Of a stretch of DNA of 64,000 nt, positions 8,443 to 17,251 are shown piece by piece. Source of the stretch: Blastopirellula marina (lineage in GTDB: Bacteria; Planctomycetota; Planctomycetia; Pirellulales; Thermoguttaceae). The first letter of the stretch is position 1. The number at the start of each line of letters is the position of its first letter. A program made the position numbers and the translations under genes. The stretch covers positions 1-64,000 of the forward strand of contig DYLS01000003.1 in assembly GCA_020721965.1 (NCBI GenBank), read 5' to 3'. The notes under the pieces were generated by a model. The model did not search any database, was not told the DNA's origin, and saw only the letters and a program-made list of their open reading frames with translations.

Positions 8443-8566
8443 GCTGGTGGTGGCTAAGCTGGTGGTGGCGCTGGGTGATGGTCGCATATAATCGCAGTGC
8501 ATCCACCTCGGGCTTACGCCCGAGGCTCGTGGTCGCACGGCCGAGGATCGTGATTGCGTCCGGGGG
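8431..8566. repeat. Right REP unit of the RAYT element
   Basis: Near-identical direct copy of 7751-7886, with hairpins at 8431-8450 and 8506-8525. The differences are C/T in GCATAYAATCG and T/C in GGCTYGTGG. It provides the RAYT stop codon and abuts the GTPase stop codon. Confidence 0.9.
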
Positions 8567-9733
8567 TCATAGTCGGCGGAGGCGACTGGCGGCCATCTCT
8601 TGCGATCGCCCTGCCATTGCCCGGGCCTCTTCCACGGCGGCGATTTCCTCTTCCGTAAACGGGACGGCCTCGCCGGGGAGCGGAGGTTGCGGGACCAACC
8701 GCCGCACAACGGCATCGAGCATCGGCGACACGTCGGATGACCGGAGGGCCGAGATCTCCAATCCGGGGGGGCGGTACCCCAGCGCGGGAGGTAGGTCGGC
8801 CTTGTTGTGAATCAACAGTGCTCCGGGTTGAGTTGACAGAATTGCGTCGTTGTCCGGCGTCCACGGTTGAGAGCGGTCGAAGACCAGGATCACCAGGTCG
8901 GCTTGACGAGCGGCGGCGTGGGCCTTTTGAACGCCCAGGCTTTCTACGGGGTCCTCGGCGGATCGCAGGCCGGCGGTATCGATCAGCTCGATCGGCCAGC
9001 CGTCGGCGACGATCAGCGATGAGACGAGGTCGCGTGTGGTTCCAGGACTGGGGTGCACGATGGCCCGACCGTAGCCAGACAAAGCATTGAGGATGCTGCT
9101 TTTGCCTACATTGGGGGGGCCAAAGATGACGACCCGCCAAGGCTGTAGCAAGTGCCTTCCCAGGGAGGCTCGGTCGCAAAGGCGATTCAGGCGACGGGCG
9201 GCGTCGGGCTGACCGGTCTCGAGGCCCGCGGCAATCTCTCGCAGCGCCGCTCGCAATGCCCCGTGGTACTGATCGAGCAAGATGTTGGCGGTGCGTGTGG
9301 TTCGGGCGTGGGACAAGGCGATGCGTGCGGCCGCGGCGATGGGATCGGCCTCCTGGTCGGATACCCAGCTTTCCCATAAACGGCGGAGGAAGCCGTCGGT
9401 CTCCGCCGCACGGACGATGTTCTCCACGATGCGTGCGCCACCGTGGCAGTGGATTTCCAGGGCGTGATCGCTGGGGCGGTAGAGCACAGCCTCTTCCGGC
9501 TCCGGTCCGCCAAAATCCCAATGCACCAGGCGTTGTCGGGGGCCGGGCGGCATCTCGATGGGCTGGCCGGATCGGCTCCATGCGCGGCGGCGGATGGCCA
9601 GTTCGACCAGGGATCCCTCCAATCTCACCACGGCGATGGCCCCAGCCGCCTGGGCCGTGAGGACCGTAACCGTGTTCTCGCCACGGGGCGGTTCGGTTTT
9701 TGGAGCGATCATCGAGTGGGCGTCGGGTTGCAT
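8567..9733 (-). CDS. Divergent MnmE/TrmE-like GTPase
   Basis: A 388-residue protein with the MnmE layout: a TrmE_N-like domain containing the HCHGG motif (about residues 95-99), a helical domain, and an inserted Ras-like G domain. G1 is GPPNVGKS (205-212), G2 TTRD (232-235), G3 DTAG (252-255) and G4 NKAD (310-313). MnmE modifies the wobble uridine of tRNAs together with MnmG. Unlike true MnmE (about 450 residues) it lacks the C-terminal C-[IV]-G-K-[GS] motif; the last residues are MAASRLRRL. It may therefore be a paralogue with another role. The start is uncertain: ATG 9733 chosen, TTG 9751 and ATG 9712 possible. Confidence 0.75.
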   Translation of the reverse strand: MQPDAHSMIAPKTEPPRGENTVTVLTAQAAGAIAVVRLEGSLVELAIRRRAWSRSGQPIEMPPGPRQRLVHWDFGGPEPEEAVLYRPSDHALEIHCHGGARIVENIVRAAETDGFLRRLWESWVSDQEADPIAAAARIALSHARTTRTANILLDQYHGALRAALREIAAGLETGQPDAARRLNRLCDRASLGRHLLQPWRVVIFGPPNVGKSSILNALSGYGRAIVHPSPGTTRDLVSSLIVADGWPIELIDTAGLRSAEDPVESLGVQKAHAAARQADLVILVFDRSQPWTPDNDAILSTQPGALLIHNKADLPPALGYRPPGLEISALRSSDVSPMLDAVVRRLVPQPPLPGEAVPFTEEEIAAVEEARAMAGRSQEMAASRLRRL

Positions 9734-9833
9734 CGGAGCTGGAGGGGGCAAACAATGAGTTCAAAGGCTCGCCGCATGGTGGGTCGCTGAGCCATTCTAA
9801 GATTGCCATTGTAAACGCTAAAGGGCCAGACAC

Positions 9834-10589
9834 GTGCCGATTCGAGCGTATTGTCCGGCGGGGCATCGAATCACCGTGCCGGAAGGCTTCGCGGGCCGAC
9901 TGCTGACCTGTCCCGTCTGCGGAATGGAGTTCATTATACCTGGCGGGTTGAAACCGGCGGGCGGGGATGCGGCCGGGGATATACCGCCAGCTCACGGGCA
10001 AGATCAGGGGACAGCGTTGGTCACGCATGACGGCAAGGCCGCGGAGGATTCAGCTCCAGCCTTCGCGGCATCCGCGACCGCGGGGCGGCAATCCGGGGAG
10101 GATGCGTATCGGGCGACGCGAGGAGACTGGGCGAGCGCACGCTGGGGCCTGGTTTGGTTGTGGGCCGTGTGCGTTTTCACGGCGGTGCCTTCTGGGGTCG
10201 CATGGGCTGAGGGTGCAGGTCCGGCCTGGGCAGGCTGGTTGTTGGCCTTGGCACTCAGCCAGGCCGGGGCCGCCGGGGCAACGCTAATCTTTCCCGACTG
10301 GTCGGCGCGGCGGGGGATGGGCTGGGTTTTCGCGATCTCGGCCGCCCTGTTCGCGTATTGGATGGCGGTTGTGGGATTGACGCCCACGATCCGCGCTTTG
10401 CCGCTGGAACTGGACATTTGGCGGCGGCAAGCCCTGCACTGGCTGGCCTCGCTGACGGTGGTGCACGGGACGGCGGCGTATTTGTGTTTTCGCTCGGCCG
10501 AACAATGGAGGCGCCGCGTCGAACTTGTGGCTCGATCTCGACGTAGGCAAACGGCCGCATTCACGGCTGCATCGCGACACGGAGCGTAA
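9834..10589 (+). CDS. Zinc-finger membrane protein, unknown function
   Basis: A 251-residue protein starting at GTG 9834. The first 40 residues form a small zinc-ribbon (YCPAGH at the start, LTCPVCGMEF about 20 residues later). A low-complexity linker follows, then about four hydrophobic helices (roughly residues 103-220) and a basic Arg-rich tail (RRRVELVARSRRRQ). The finger-plus-membrane design is common in planctomycetes, but I recognise no named family. The last 29 bases overlap the end of the convergent mannosidase gene. Confidence 0.65.
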   Translation: MPIRAYCPAGHRITVPEGFAGRLLTCPVCGMEFIIPGGLKPAGGDAAGDIPPAHGQDQGTALVTHDGKAAEDSAPAFAASATAGRQSGEDAYRATRGDWASARWGLVWLWAVCVFTAVPSGVAWAEGAGPAWAGWLLALALSQAGAAGATLIFPDWSARRGMGWVFAISAALFAYWMAVVGLTPTIRALPLELDIWRRQALHWLASLTVVHGTAAYLCFRSAEQWRRRVELVARSRRRQTAAFTAASRHGA

Positions 10590-13500
10590 GCAGCTCCAAG
10601 GGTTGCAAAGTGATCGGCCCCTCCACTGGCTGGACGGGAGACTCGCCGAGGTTGCTCTGCCATACCTGTCCCGTCTTGCCCTGGTCGAATTCCACGGCAG
10701 CCGTGCCGGTTTTCGTACCTGGGTTGAACAGGCGAACGATCCACGCGCGGCCATCGCGAGCGGGCTTCAGGGTTTCGATTACCATCCCGTCAGCGCGGAA
10801 GTGGAAGGGGAGCGAAAGAGCCGTCGTGGCGTCGGAGCGGACCAGGACGGGGAGGAGCGGCCGACTCGCCTCGATCCCGAGCCTGGCAGCGGCCCCGCCA
10901 TCGAAACCGCCCGCGTGGGGACGTACGACGTATTCAAAGGGCGTGGGACCCTCTTGATCGGCTTTGTAATTGGTCTCCCAGTAATTGTTCATGACGTAGG
11001 AGTAAAGGAGTCCACTCGGCTCGATCGTTTCGATCCAGCCATTGAGGCCCAAGGGCTTGGGCACGTCGGTGCGGATGGCCCCGATCTCGAGCAGCGGGGC
11101 GTGCCGCGTGACCCAGGTCACCCCGAATTGGTCGTTGGAGAGATCGGCCCAGCGCTGGATTGTGTAATAGTTCTTGCACGCGCCGGGCAGTTGATCCACC
11201 CCTGGCCGGACCACAGCCCAGGCGGTATCCAGGCGGAGCGTAGCCTCGGGGACTTGGAAGGGGAAGGCGAGATGGACTCCCTCGGGCGTGCGAATTTTCT
11301 CCTTGTCCGGAATGACCGCGACATGCAGGGCGTCGCTTGCCGCGAAAAGCCGATAAACACGGGTCAGGTTGCGGCAGCCGGGGGCAGGCGAACGGACCTC
11401 CAGGGCGGCGGTGAATGGGCCATTCTCGAGGACGCGGACTTCCACGCCCCCCTCGGCACGCTTGGCGGCGGCCGGATCGCGACCGGCGACGTAGAAATAG
11501 TCCGTCAAGGCGAGGCCCTGCGAGCGATCCACGACGTCGTGCCCGGTAGCCCGATGGACGAGTTTGGCAATGCCGCCTGTCGCTGGATCGACTTCAACGG
11601 CGAGCCATTTGTTTTGCAAGGACAGGCCCTCCGCCTTCGCGACCTGATCGGCGGGAAGGGGAGTGCCGGCTGCTTGGGCCGCCGGCTGCAATGCGTAGCG
11701 CCGGCTGGCGAAGGCGGCGACATCCGTCGCCCAAAAGATCAGGCGGCCGTCCGCCAGGGTTGCGGAGGGGACCGGGTTGCCGGAGGCGTCCACCACAGCG
11801 AGGTTGGGTGACTTGGGCGGGTTGTCGATACTCACGGGGCCGCTTCGGCTCCAGCCGCAGGTGTTGAAGACCTCCACGCACGCCGCCGTGCCTTCGCCGG
11901 CCAGGGATTCTACAGCGGCTTTTAGCAATTCCCGAGATTGCCGGTCGGCGTCCAGCGCGAACTGCCTTTTGATTGCCCACTGCGATTGCGCGAAGTCGCT
12001 GTCCGGTTCGGTGATACTGTTGTGTGCGCCCCAGGTGTGCTCGTCGTAGAGGACCACGTTTCGCCAAGCCTGATAGAAGGCTTCATCCGGATAGGCGCTC
12101 GGGTTTAGGATGGCCCAGAGAGCTTCGGCCTGGGAAAGCCGTTCGGCAGCATCGCGATTCATTGCGGTCTCGATGGCCGACGAGGCCGCGCCGTCTTCCC
12201 AATAGGGCGTAAAATCGCCGGAGACGACCGGGACAGTCTCGCCGTAGCGGGCCTCCAACACGTGCATCATCTGCGAACACGTGGCAATGACCAACCGCGG
12301 GTAAGCGAAGCGGGCATTCCAGTCGCGGACGAAATCGCTGAAGGCTACGTCGGGCGGGGCATTGTCGCCCAGGCAGTGCCGCAATTGCACCATGTCGTAG
12401 GGATAGTCGGAGTTCTGTAGCTCGTTGAGGTAGTCGAAGAGTTGATCCCCGCCCACGAACCCCCGCCAATACCCGCGGCGAGGGACCCAGCAAAGGACCG
12501 TGTGCCCCCCGTCGGGGGACTTCCAGCGGAAGGCATGATCGCCCCAAACACTTAGCGTATATCCAATGCGGTGCCCATTGTTTGGACCGATGGAAAAATA
12601 CTTGACTCCCGCCTGGCCGAAGACGGACATCAATCCCCAGGTGTAGCCGGGGACATCGCTAATCATGGCGGAGTCGATCTTCAGACCGTAATCGTGCGAT
12701 AGCCGCTCGGCGCAGTCTAACAGGCGGACCAGCTCCTCGGGGCGGCAGAGGGCCGTCAATTCATTGCCATACAGGGCATCCAGACCGATCACGCCCTCTC
12801 GCACGGCTTGCAAAAAGGCCGCCTTGTGGGCTTCATCGGCCTGCCGCAGGTAGCTATCCACCGCCCAAAGGACCTCGACGTTCCATTTGAATCGTGCCTC
12901 GGGCGGATAGTCCGCTGACCGCTTGGCGGCCTCGATGGCCAGCTCGATGAATCGCCACTGGTTGCGTTCCACCTGGGTCTGCACCTCGGTGTAGCCGATA
13001 TCCACATGCGAATGCGGCAACAGGTACACTTCCCACGGCCGGACGGGAAAGAGCGTGATTTTTCGCTCGGTCAGGACTTTGGGGCCATCTAGCAGCGATA
13101 ACGTCGCCTCGGTTGGCTCTTGGACACGGCGGGTGGGGATATAGACTTCACCGACCCCGGCCTTCAAGACGCCTTTCCAAATCGGATTTCCATCGAGCTG
13201 AGCCGTGACGTCGCGATCCGCCGTGGCCAGCGCGGAGACCTGCACGGCTTGGGCCAGGTCCTCGCTTCCATGCAACAATGCCGGTAGGACCTGCACCGAA
13301 CGGACGAATACGGCATCTTGAACCTGCGTGAGCGTTGCGCCGGGCGGTCCCAGCATCTCGATAGCGTCGTATAAAAACCAACTGCCTTGTTCGCCTTCGA
13401 GCGTGATAACGTTGGAACCCACCTTCAAGGAATTGGCCGGAATCGCGACTTCGATGACGCATTCTTTGCCTTTCGAGGTGTCACCGCGAATGGTGTCGTC

Positions 13501-13962
13501 TGGACCACCGGGGGGAAGTTGCTGGCGGAGCACGTCTTCACCGTTCAGTTGAATCCGCAAGATTGGCGGTGCCCGATCGTGCGTGTCGGTGAGATCGAGG
13601 ACGAGGCGATAATCACCCGCTGGGCAATTCCCCAAAGCGAACACGATGGTGGCGACGTGCGAGCGCGAGCCTGCCCAACTGTCCGCCGGACCGGGATGCA
13701 CGTATGGCCAATCGGTCTTGCTGCCGGACAGCCCGACGACGAACACGGGATCGTCTTTGTATTGGGCGAATTGGTCGGGGGCCTGCGAGAATTCGGCCGA
13801 GTTATTGTCCCGGGTACCGATGCTCCACAAGAGATGGTGCGTATCTTCGGCCTTGGAAACTGCGAAACCGAAAATCACGAGGGCGACCGAGGCCAGCCTG
13901 GCCGTCCAAAATCGGAGTCGTGACAACGAGTTAGGCCTGCAGCATTGGTTTACGGCGTGCAT
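10561..13962 (-). CDS. Secreted GH38 alpha-mannosidase
   Basis: A 1133-residue glycoside hydrolase. An N-terminal signal segment (about residues 17-38) is followed by a beta-sandwich domain (about 45-305) resembling the C-terminal module of polysaccharide lyase family 4. The GH38 catalytic domain opens at HSHVDIGYT, with zinc ligands H317, H319 and D321. D436 in SAMISDVPGYTWG is the probable nucleophile, and YDEHTWGAHNS (about residue 640) holds a further metal-site His. The remainder is the family beta-rich region. It would release alpha-mannose from glycans outside the cytoplasm. ATG 13962 has AGAGGAG upstream. Confidence 0.88.
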   Translation of the reverse strand: MHAVNQCCRPNSLSRLRFWTARLASVALVIFGFAVSKAEDTHHLLWSIGTRDNNSAEFSQAPDQFAQYKDDPVFVVGLSGSKTDWPYVHPGPADSWAGSRSHVATIVFALGNCPAGDYRLVLDLTDTHDRAPPILRIQLNGEDVLRQQLPPGGPDDTIRGDTSKGKECVIEVAIPANSLKVGSNVITLEGEQGSWFLYDAIEMLGPPGATLTQVQDAVFVRSVQVLPALLHGSEDLAQAVQVSALATADRDVTAQLDGNPIWKGVLKAGVGEVYIPTRRVQEPTEATLSLLDGPKVLTERKITLFPVRPWEVYLLPHSHVDIGYTEVQTQVERNQWRFIELAIEAAKRSADYPPEARFKWNVEVLWAVDSYLRQADEAHKAAFLQAVREGVIGLDALYGNELTALCRPEELVRLLDCAERLSHDYGLKIDSAMISDVPGYTWGLMSVFGQAGVKYFSIGPNNGHRIGYTLSVWGDHAFRWKSPDGGHTVLCWVPRRGYWRGFVGGDQLFDYLNELQNSDYPYDMVQLRHCLGDNAPPDVAFSDFVRDWNARFAYPRLVIATCSQMMHVLEARYGETVPVVSGDFTPYWEDGAASSAIETAMNRDAAERLSQAEALWAILNPSAYPDEAFYQAWRNVVLYDEHTWGAHNSITEPDSDFAQSQWAIKRQFALDADRQSRELLKAAVESLAGEGTAACVEVFNTCGWSRSGPVSIDNPPKSPNLAVVDASGNPVPSATLADGRLIFWATDVAAFASRRYALQPAAQAAGTPLPADQVAKAEGLSLQNKWLAVEVDPATGGIAKLVHRATGHDVVDRSQGLALTDYFYVAGRDPAAAKRAEGGVEVRVLENGPFTAALEVRSPAPGCRNLTRVYRLFAASDALHVAVIPDKEKIRTPEGVHLAFPFQVPEATLRLDTAWAVVRPGVDQLPGACKNYYTIQRWADLSNDQFGVTWVTRHAPLLEIGAIRTDVPKPLGLNGWIETIEPSGLLYSYVMNNYWETNYKADQEGPTPFEYVVRPHAGGFDGGAAARLGIEASRPLLPVLVRSDATTALSLPFHFRADGMVIETLKPARDGRAWIVRLFNPGTKTGTAAVEFDQGKTGQVWQSNLGESPVQPVEGPITLQPLELLTLRVAMQP

Positions 13963-14283
13963 CGAGCGGCTCCTCTAGAACGGTGAGATTGGGCTAACAT
14001 CTACCAATGGTGCCAAGGATCGTCCGTGAGATACGTCGGAAAAATCCCAAGACCTCTGCAAAGTCACCTGTTCAGGCAGGCTCTTAAGCAAGGCAGGCTC
14101 CGAGCGTTTTGCACCAATATAGCACCACAATATCGCACTCGCAATCATTCGCGGCCGGTTGGAGGATTTCGGAAATTCCGTAAAGGCACGAATAGGAGCT
14201 AGGTAACCGTTCACGGCCAAGCTATACGGAAAAGGTTTGTGAAACAACGCGGGTTGTTCACAGGTTCCTCTAGTACACGGCGA
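13963..14283. other. Intergenic, contains one dispersed repeat
   Basis: No credible gene. It holds the 68-base repeat at 14202-14269. The rest shows nothing recognised. Confidence 0.5.
14202..14269 (-). repeat. 68-base dispersed repeat, copy 1
   Basis: Its reverse complement matches 53666-53733 at about nine of ten positions. One end is CCGTGAACGGTTACC, also seen at the ends of the larger repeats at 18976 and 49032. Confidence 0.8.
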
Positions 14284-14721
14284 TTATATGTAGTACATGG
14301 CGGTATCGAATCGCCGCGCATCCTCCAAGAGTTGGGCAAAACTGATGGAGCGGAGCATCTCTCGTTCCTTTTGATAAACGCGCCGCCAGGCGTCGATCAG
14401 GGCCTTTACAACAGGAGAGTCGGGCGAGGCCCCAGAGACCATCTCCTCTTGGTCATCTTTGTTCCCCTCCGTGACATCCATGACGCGTCCCAGGCTCAGA
14501 TTATCCGGGGGCACAAGAAGGCGGTAGCCCCCTGCCGCTCCACGGACGCTCTCTACGATCCCCGCCCCTTTTAACTGGAGAAGGATCTGTACCAAGAACC
14601 GAGCGGGCACATGGTGCCGCTCTGCAATCTTTCGGATACGCACCGGCTCTTTCGAATCGTAGCGGGCCGCCAGCTCCAGTAAGGCGATGCAGGCGTACTC
14701 GGTCTTAGCGGAAATCTTCAT
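14284..14721 (-). CDS. Rrf2-family transcriptional regulator
   Basis: A 145-residue winged-helix protein of the Rrf2/IscR/CymR family: N-terminal MKISAKTEYACIALLELAARY, recognition region IRKIAERHHVPARFLVQILLQLK, and wing GAAGGYRLLVPP. The three clustered cysteines that bind an iron-sulfur cluster in IscR and NsrR are missing; the only Cys is near the N terminus (YACIAL). A cluster-free, CymR-like mode of control is therefore likely. It lies 75 bases downstream of the APS reductase gene on the same strand, so it probably regulates sulfate assimilation or cysteine synthesis. ATG 14721 has GAGG six bases upstream. Confidence 0.9.
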   Translation of the reverse strand: MKISAKTEYACIALLELAARYDSKEPVRIRKIAERHHVPARFLVQILLQLKGAGIVESVRGAAGGYRLLVPPDNLSLGRVMDVTEGNKDDQEEMVSGASPDSPVVKALIDAWRRVYQKEREMLRSISFAQLLEDARRFDTAMYYI

Positions 14722-14796
14722 CACGACCTCGTCAATCCCTCAAATGAGCCGAATAACAGCTCGCCAGTCGCGAGATAGCAGGGATGAAGCCATCTT

Positions 14797-15705
14797 TCAC
14801 AAATTTCCAAACTGCGTGGGAGGCGGAGGCGGAGGATCATCCGACAGGTGCAGTCCGCATTCGGTTTTGCCGGTACCACTCCATCGCCCAGCCCGCTCAT
14901 CTTCTCCAAACAGCACCGCCCGAGTGCACGGCCAACAACCAATGCTCGGATACCCTTGGTCGTGGAGCGGATTGTACGGAATATTTTCATCCAATATACG
15001 TTGCCAGACCTGCCCTTTTTTCCAATTCGCTAATGGATTGATTTTCACCAGGCCGAACTTTTTGTCCCAGCCGACAATCGGCGCATTGGCGCGGTGGGGG
15101 CTCTGATCTCGCCGGATGCCGCTGATCCACGCACGGTAGCCCACCACCTCACGACGAAGGACCTGGATTTTCCGTTCGAAGCAGCAGCGGTCCGGGTTGG
15201 TCTTGTAGAGAGGCCCCCCATTCCGGCGTTCGTACTCTTCAACCGAGGTATCGGGTTTGGCCAACTCGACTTCGATGCCCAACTGCCTGGCGATCCGATC
15301 TCGCAAATCCAGAGTCTCCTGAAATTGATACCCTGTATCAAGGTTGAAAACCCGAACGCGCGGCTCGATTTTCGCCAGCATTGAGAGGATAAGGCAGCCT
15401 TCCGGACCGAAGGCAGTGGCCATTGTCAATTCTGGGGAAAATATATTGACTGCCCATCTCAGAATTTCCTCGGCAGACGTCTCCTCGAGCAACCGACTCA
15501 CCTCGGCCAGGCGGAGCAGGTCCTCTTCGCTTGGGGTGCCCACCTCACCTGGGGCCGCCACAGGGCGAATGCTGGGGAATGCCCAGTCCAATAGAGAGAC
15601 GCTTCTGTCCCCCATGGTTTCCGCAGCCCGTTGTGCGTCGCGACCTGAATCGATGGCCGCCAGACTGGAACCGAGGGAGTATTTATCAGTAATTTTATCA
15701 ACCAT
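14797..15705 (-). CDS. cysH: Assimilatory adenylylsulfate (APS) reductase
   Basis: A 302-residue enzyme of the CysH family. It reduces adenylylsulfate to sulfite using thioredoxin. The family core is present (SPELTMATAFGPEGCLILSM and the sulfate-loop VFNLDTGYQFQET). The 4Fe-4S ligands that mark APS rather than PAPS reductases are seen as CC at 174-175 and CWPC at 257-260. The catalytic cysteine is C283 in the ECGLH tail. A run of six prolines follows the active site. ATG 15705 is used; a GTG at 15720 would add five residues. The neighbouring Rrf2 gene is probably its regulator. Confidence 0.93.
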   Translation of the reverse strand: MVDKITDKYSLGSSLAAIDSGRDAQRAAETMGDRSVSLLDWAFPSIRPVAAPGEVGTPSEEDLLRLAEVSRLLEETSAEEILRWAVNIFSPELTMATAFGPEGCLILSMLAKIEPRVRVFNLDTGYQFQETLDLRDRIARQLGIEVELAKPDTSVEEYERRNGGPLYKTNPDRCCFERKIQVLRREVVGYRAWISGIRRDQSPHRANAPIVGWDKKFGLVKINPLANWKKGQVWQRILDENIPYNPLHDQGYPSIGCWPCTRAVLFGEDERAGRWSGTGKTECGLHLSDDPPPPPPTQFGNL

Positions 15706-15847
15706 GTTTACGGGAATCACCGGTCAAGGGAAACTCGGCAAGTCTGGGGTCAGACGCACATGGCGATTCCGCTCGGACTTGCTCAGCAATTTGGCTTGGT
15801 CGCCGCGGATCGACCCCTTTACGTTCATCGTCCGAACGACCGTCAAT

Positions 15848-15875
15848 ATTGTAGTAAGTTTGTCAACTAGGTCAA
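15848..15875 (-). promoter_or_regulatory. Candidate promoter of the cysH-rrf2 unit
   Basis: On the minus strand, TTGACC (15875-15870), a 16-base spacer, then TACAAT (15853-15848). It leaves a leader of about 140 bases before cysH. Confidence 0.4.
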
Positions 15876-15892
15876 TTATTCCCTGTCTGATA

Positions 15893-16060
15893 ACTGGACT
15901 TTTGCAAATTGGGGACGCAAGGCCCGCTAGCACCCTAAGAGAGGGTTAGCATGAGGGCAATTAGCTGCGAAAACGGTTTGCTTTGTTTGCCTGATTTAAC
16001 CAAGCCCTCACCCCCGCCCCTCTCCCAGAGGGAGAGGGGAGCAGTTTGCAAAAGTCCAGT
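15893..16060. mobile_element. MITE-like element, 168 bp
   Basis: Perfect 16-bp terminal inverted repeats (ACTGGACTTTTGCAAA at 15893-15908, its complement at 16045-16060) are flanked on both sides by GATA (15889-15892 and 16061-16064), a putative 4-bp target duplication. It has no coding capacity. Near the right end is the palindrome CCCCTCTCCC-AGAGGGAGAGGGG, a type found in many genomes. Confidence 0.75.
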
Positions 16061-16503
16061 GATAAGTGAGATCGGCCTGGGGACGCTGAGGTTCGGCCCG
16101 GGAGCTGAGGTTCGCCTTGCGAAACGGCTATTTCCAACCCGGTCCCATGATAATCCGCGCGTTTGCAAATACCGGAGCAAAGCTGGCGAATTGGGGATGA
16201 GCAGACACATTCGATGTCCGAGAGCGATACAAACCGCTCGGGTCCGATCCAGTCAACGGTGGTTGGTGTCACTATGCTAAATGGGGTTTGCGAGATCCGA
16301 ATGCAGGTTGAACGGCCTTTCCGAGTCGCTTCTTGAGCGGCGGACGACCTACGAGATCGGACGCGATTCAGAAGATCCCACGTGATGCGAAAAATAACAG
16401 GAGTTTCGGCAATGAAAGATTGGGAAACGGACAAAAGCGGGAGCGTTGGCTCTTTGCCTTTCCATAGGCTCAACTCTATACAATAACAGAGGAGGGACAT
16501 GCT

Positions 16504-17061
16504 ATGGAATCGCTTCAAGGTCAGTTCTTGATTGCTACACCCCAATTGCTTGATCCCAACTTTATCCGCACGGTCGTGCTTGTCCTGGCGCACAGTCCAC
16601 AGGGGGCATTGGGGCTTGTAATCAATCGTCTGCACCACAAGACCATCAAGGATTTATGGCAAGAGGTCTCGCAATCACCGTGCAAGATCGAACGGCCGTT
16701 GAACGCGGGTGGCCCGGTTTCCGGGCCTGTATTGGCACTGCACCGCCGAGGCGAACACGCCGATGCGGAGGTTATTCCCGGGTTGTACTATTCGGCTCAG
16801 CGTGAGAAATTGGAGCAACTGCTATCTGAGGAATCGCAGGACGTCCGTGTCTTCCTTGGGCACTCTGGCTGGGCTGGTGGTCAACTCGAGAGCGAATTGG
16901 CACAAGGGGCGTGGCTGCTTTTGCCGGCGAATTCGGAATTGGTTTTCGGTCCCGTGGAAGGACCTGCGCTATGGCAATTGCTGCTGCACACGGCAGGGCG
17001 TCGGGTCCTCCGCGAGACGATCCGCCCGCGACATCTGGCACCAGATCCCTCGCTGAACTGA
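16504..17061 (+). CDS. YqgE/AlgH family protein (UPF0301)
   Basis: A 185-residue protein matching the AlgH/YqgE family in length and order of blocks: LQGQFLIATPQLLDPNFIRTV at the start, then ALGLVINR, LNAGGPVSGPVLALHR, VRVFLGHSGWAGGQLESEL and GAWLLLPANSELVF. The family is conserved in bacteria, but its biochemical role is unsettled (first linked to alginate regulation in Pseudomonas). The ATG at 16504 has a strong GGAGGG site seven bases upstream. It stands alone between the MITE-containing gap and the diguanylate cyclase. Confidence 0.92.
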   Translation: MESLQGQFLIATPQLLDPNFIRTVVLVLAHSPQGALGLVINRLHHKTIKDLWQEVSQSPCKIERPLNAGGPVSGPVLALHRRGEHADAEVIPGLYYSAQREKLEQLLSEESQDVRVFLGHSGWAGGQLESELAQGAWLLLPANSELVFGPVEGPALWQLLLHTAGRRVLRETIRPRHLAPDPSLN

Positions 17062-17251
17062 CGGAAATGCAGCCCCAGCGGCCGCCGGCGCGGCCCGAGT
17101 GCAAGGTTCCTCCATAACGCATTCGTCCGCCCGGCTCCTCTGCCCGTTATCGTGATGTAGCACAACTCGGGCCCAAGGGGTGGGCGTGCCACCCGCCCAT
17201 TCGCCTGCCAGGCCCTGCCTGCCAGCCCGTTCATCTGCCCGCCAGGCCGAT

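Larger units (their letters stand above)
7751..8566 (+). mobile_element. REP/RAYT element (transposase flanked by duplicated REP pairs)
   Basis: A RAYT transposase gene lies between two direct copies of a 136-base REP unit (7751-7886 and 8431-8566) that differ at only two positions. The right copy ends exactly at the stop codon of the minus-strand GTPase gene. The arrangement matches REP elements mobilised by REP-associated tyrosine transposases. Confidence 0.8.

Noticed and set aside
8514-10028. 504-residue minus-strand ORF rich in Arg and Pro
   Set aside because: Alternative frame of the MnmE-like GTPase gene; composition is that of a GC-rich shadow frame.
10525-11811. 428-residue plus-strand ORF
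   Set aside because: Antisense to the GH38 mannosidase gene, which has clear catalytic motifs.
15961-16638. 225-residue minus-strand ORF
   Set aside because: It runs through the MITE and over the AlgH start. Its end (KLLPSPSGRGAG) is a peptide often produced by translating this type of palindromic repeat. No ribosome site or family match.
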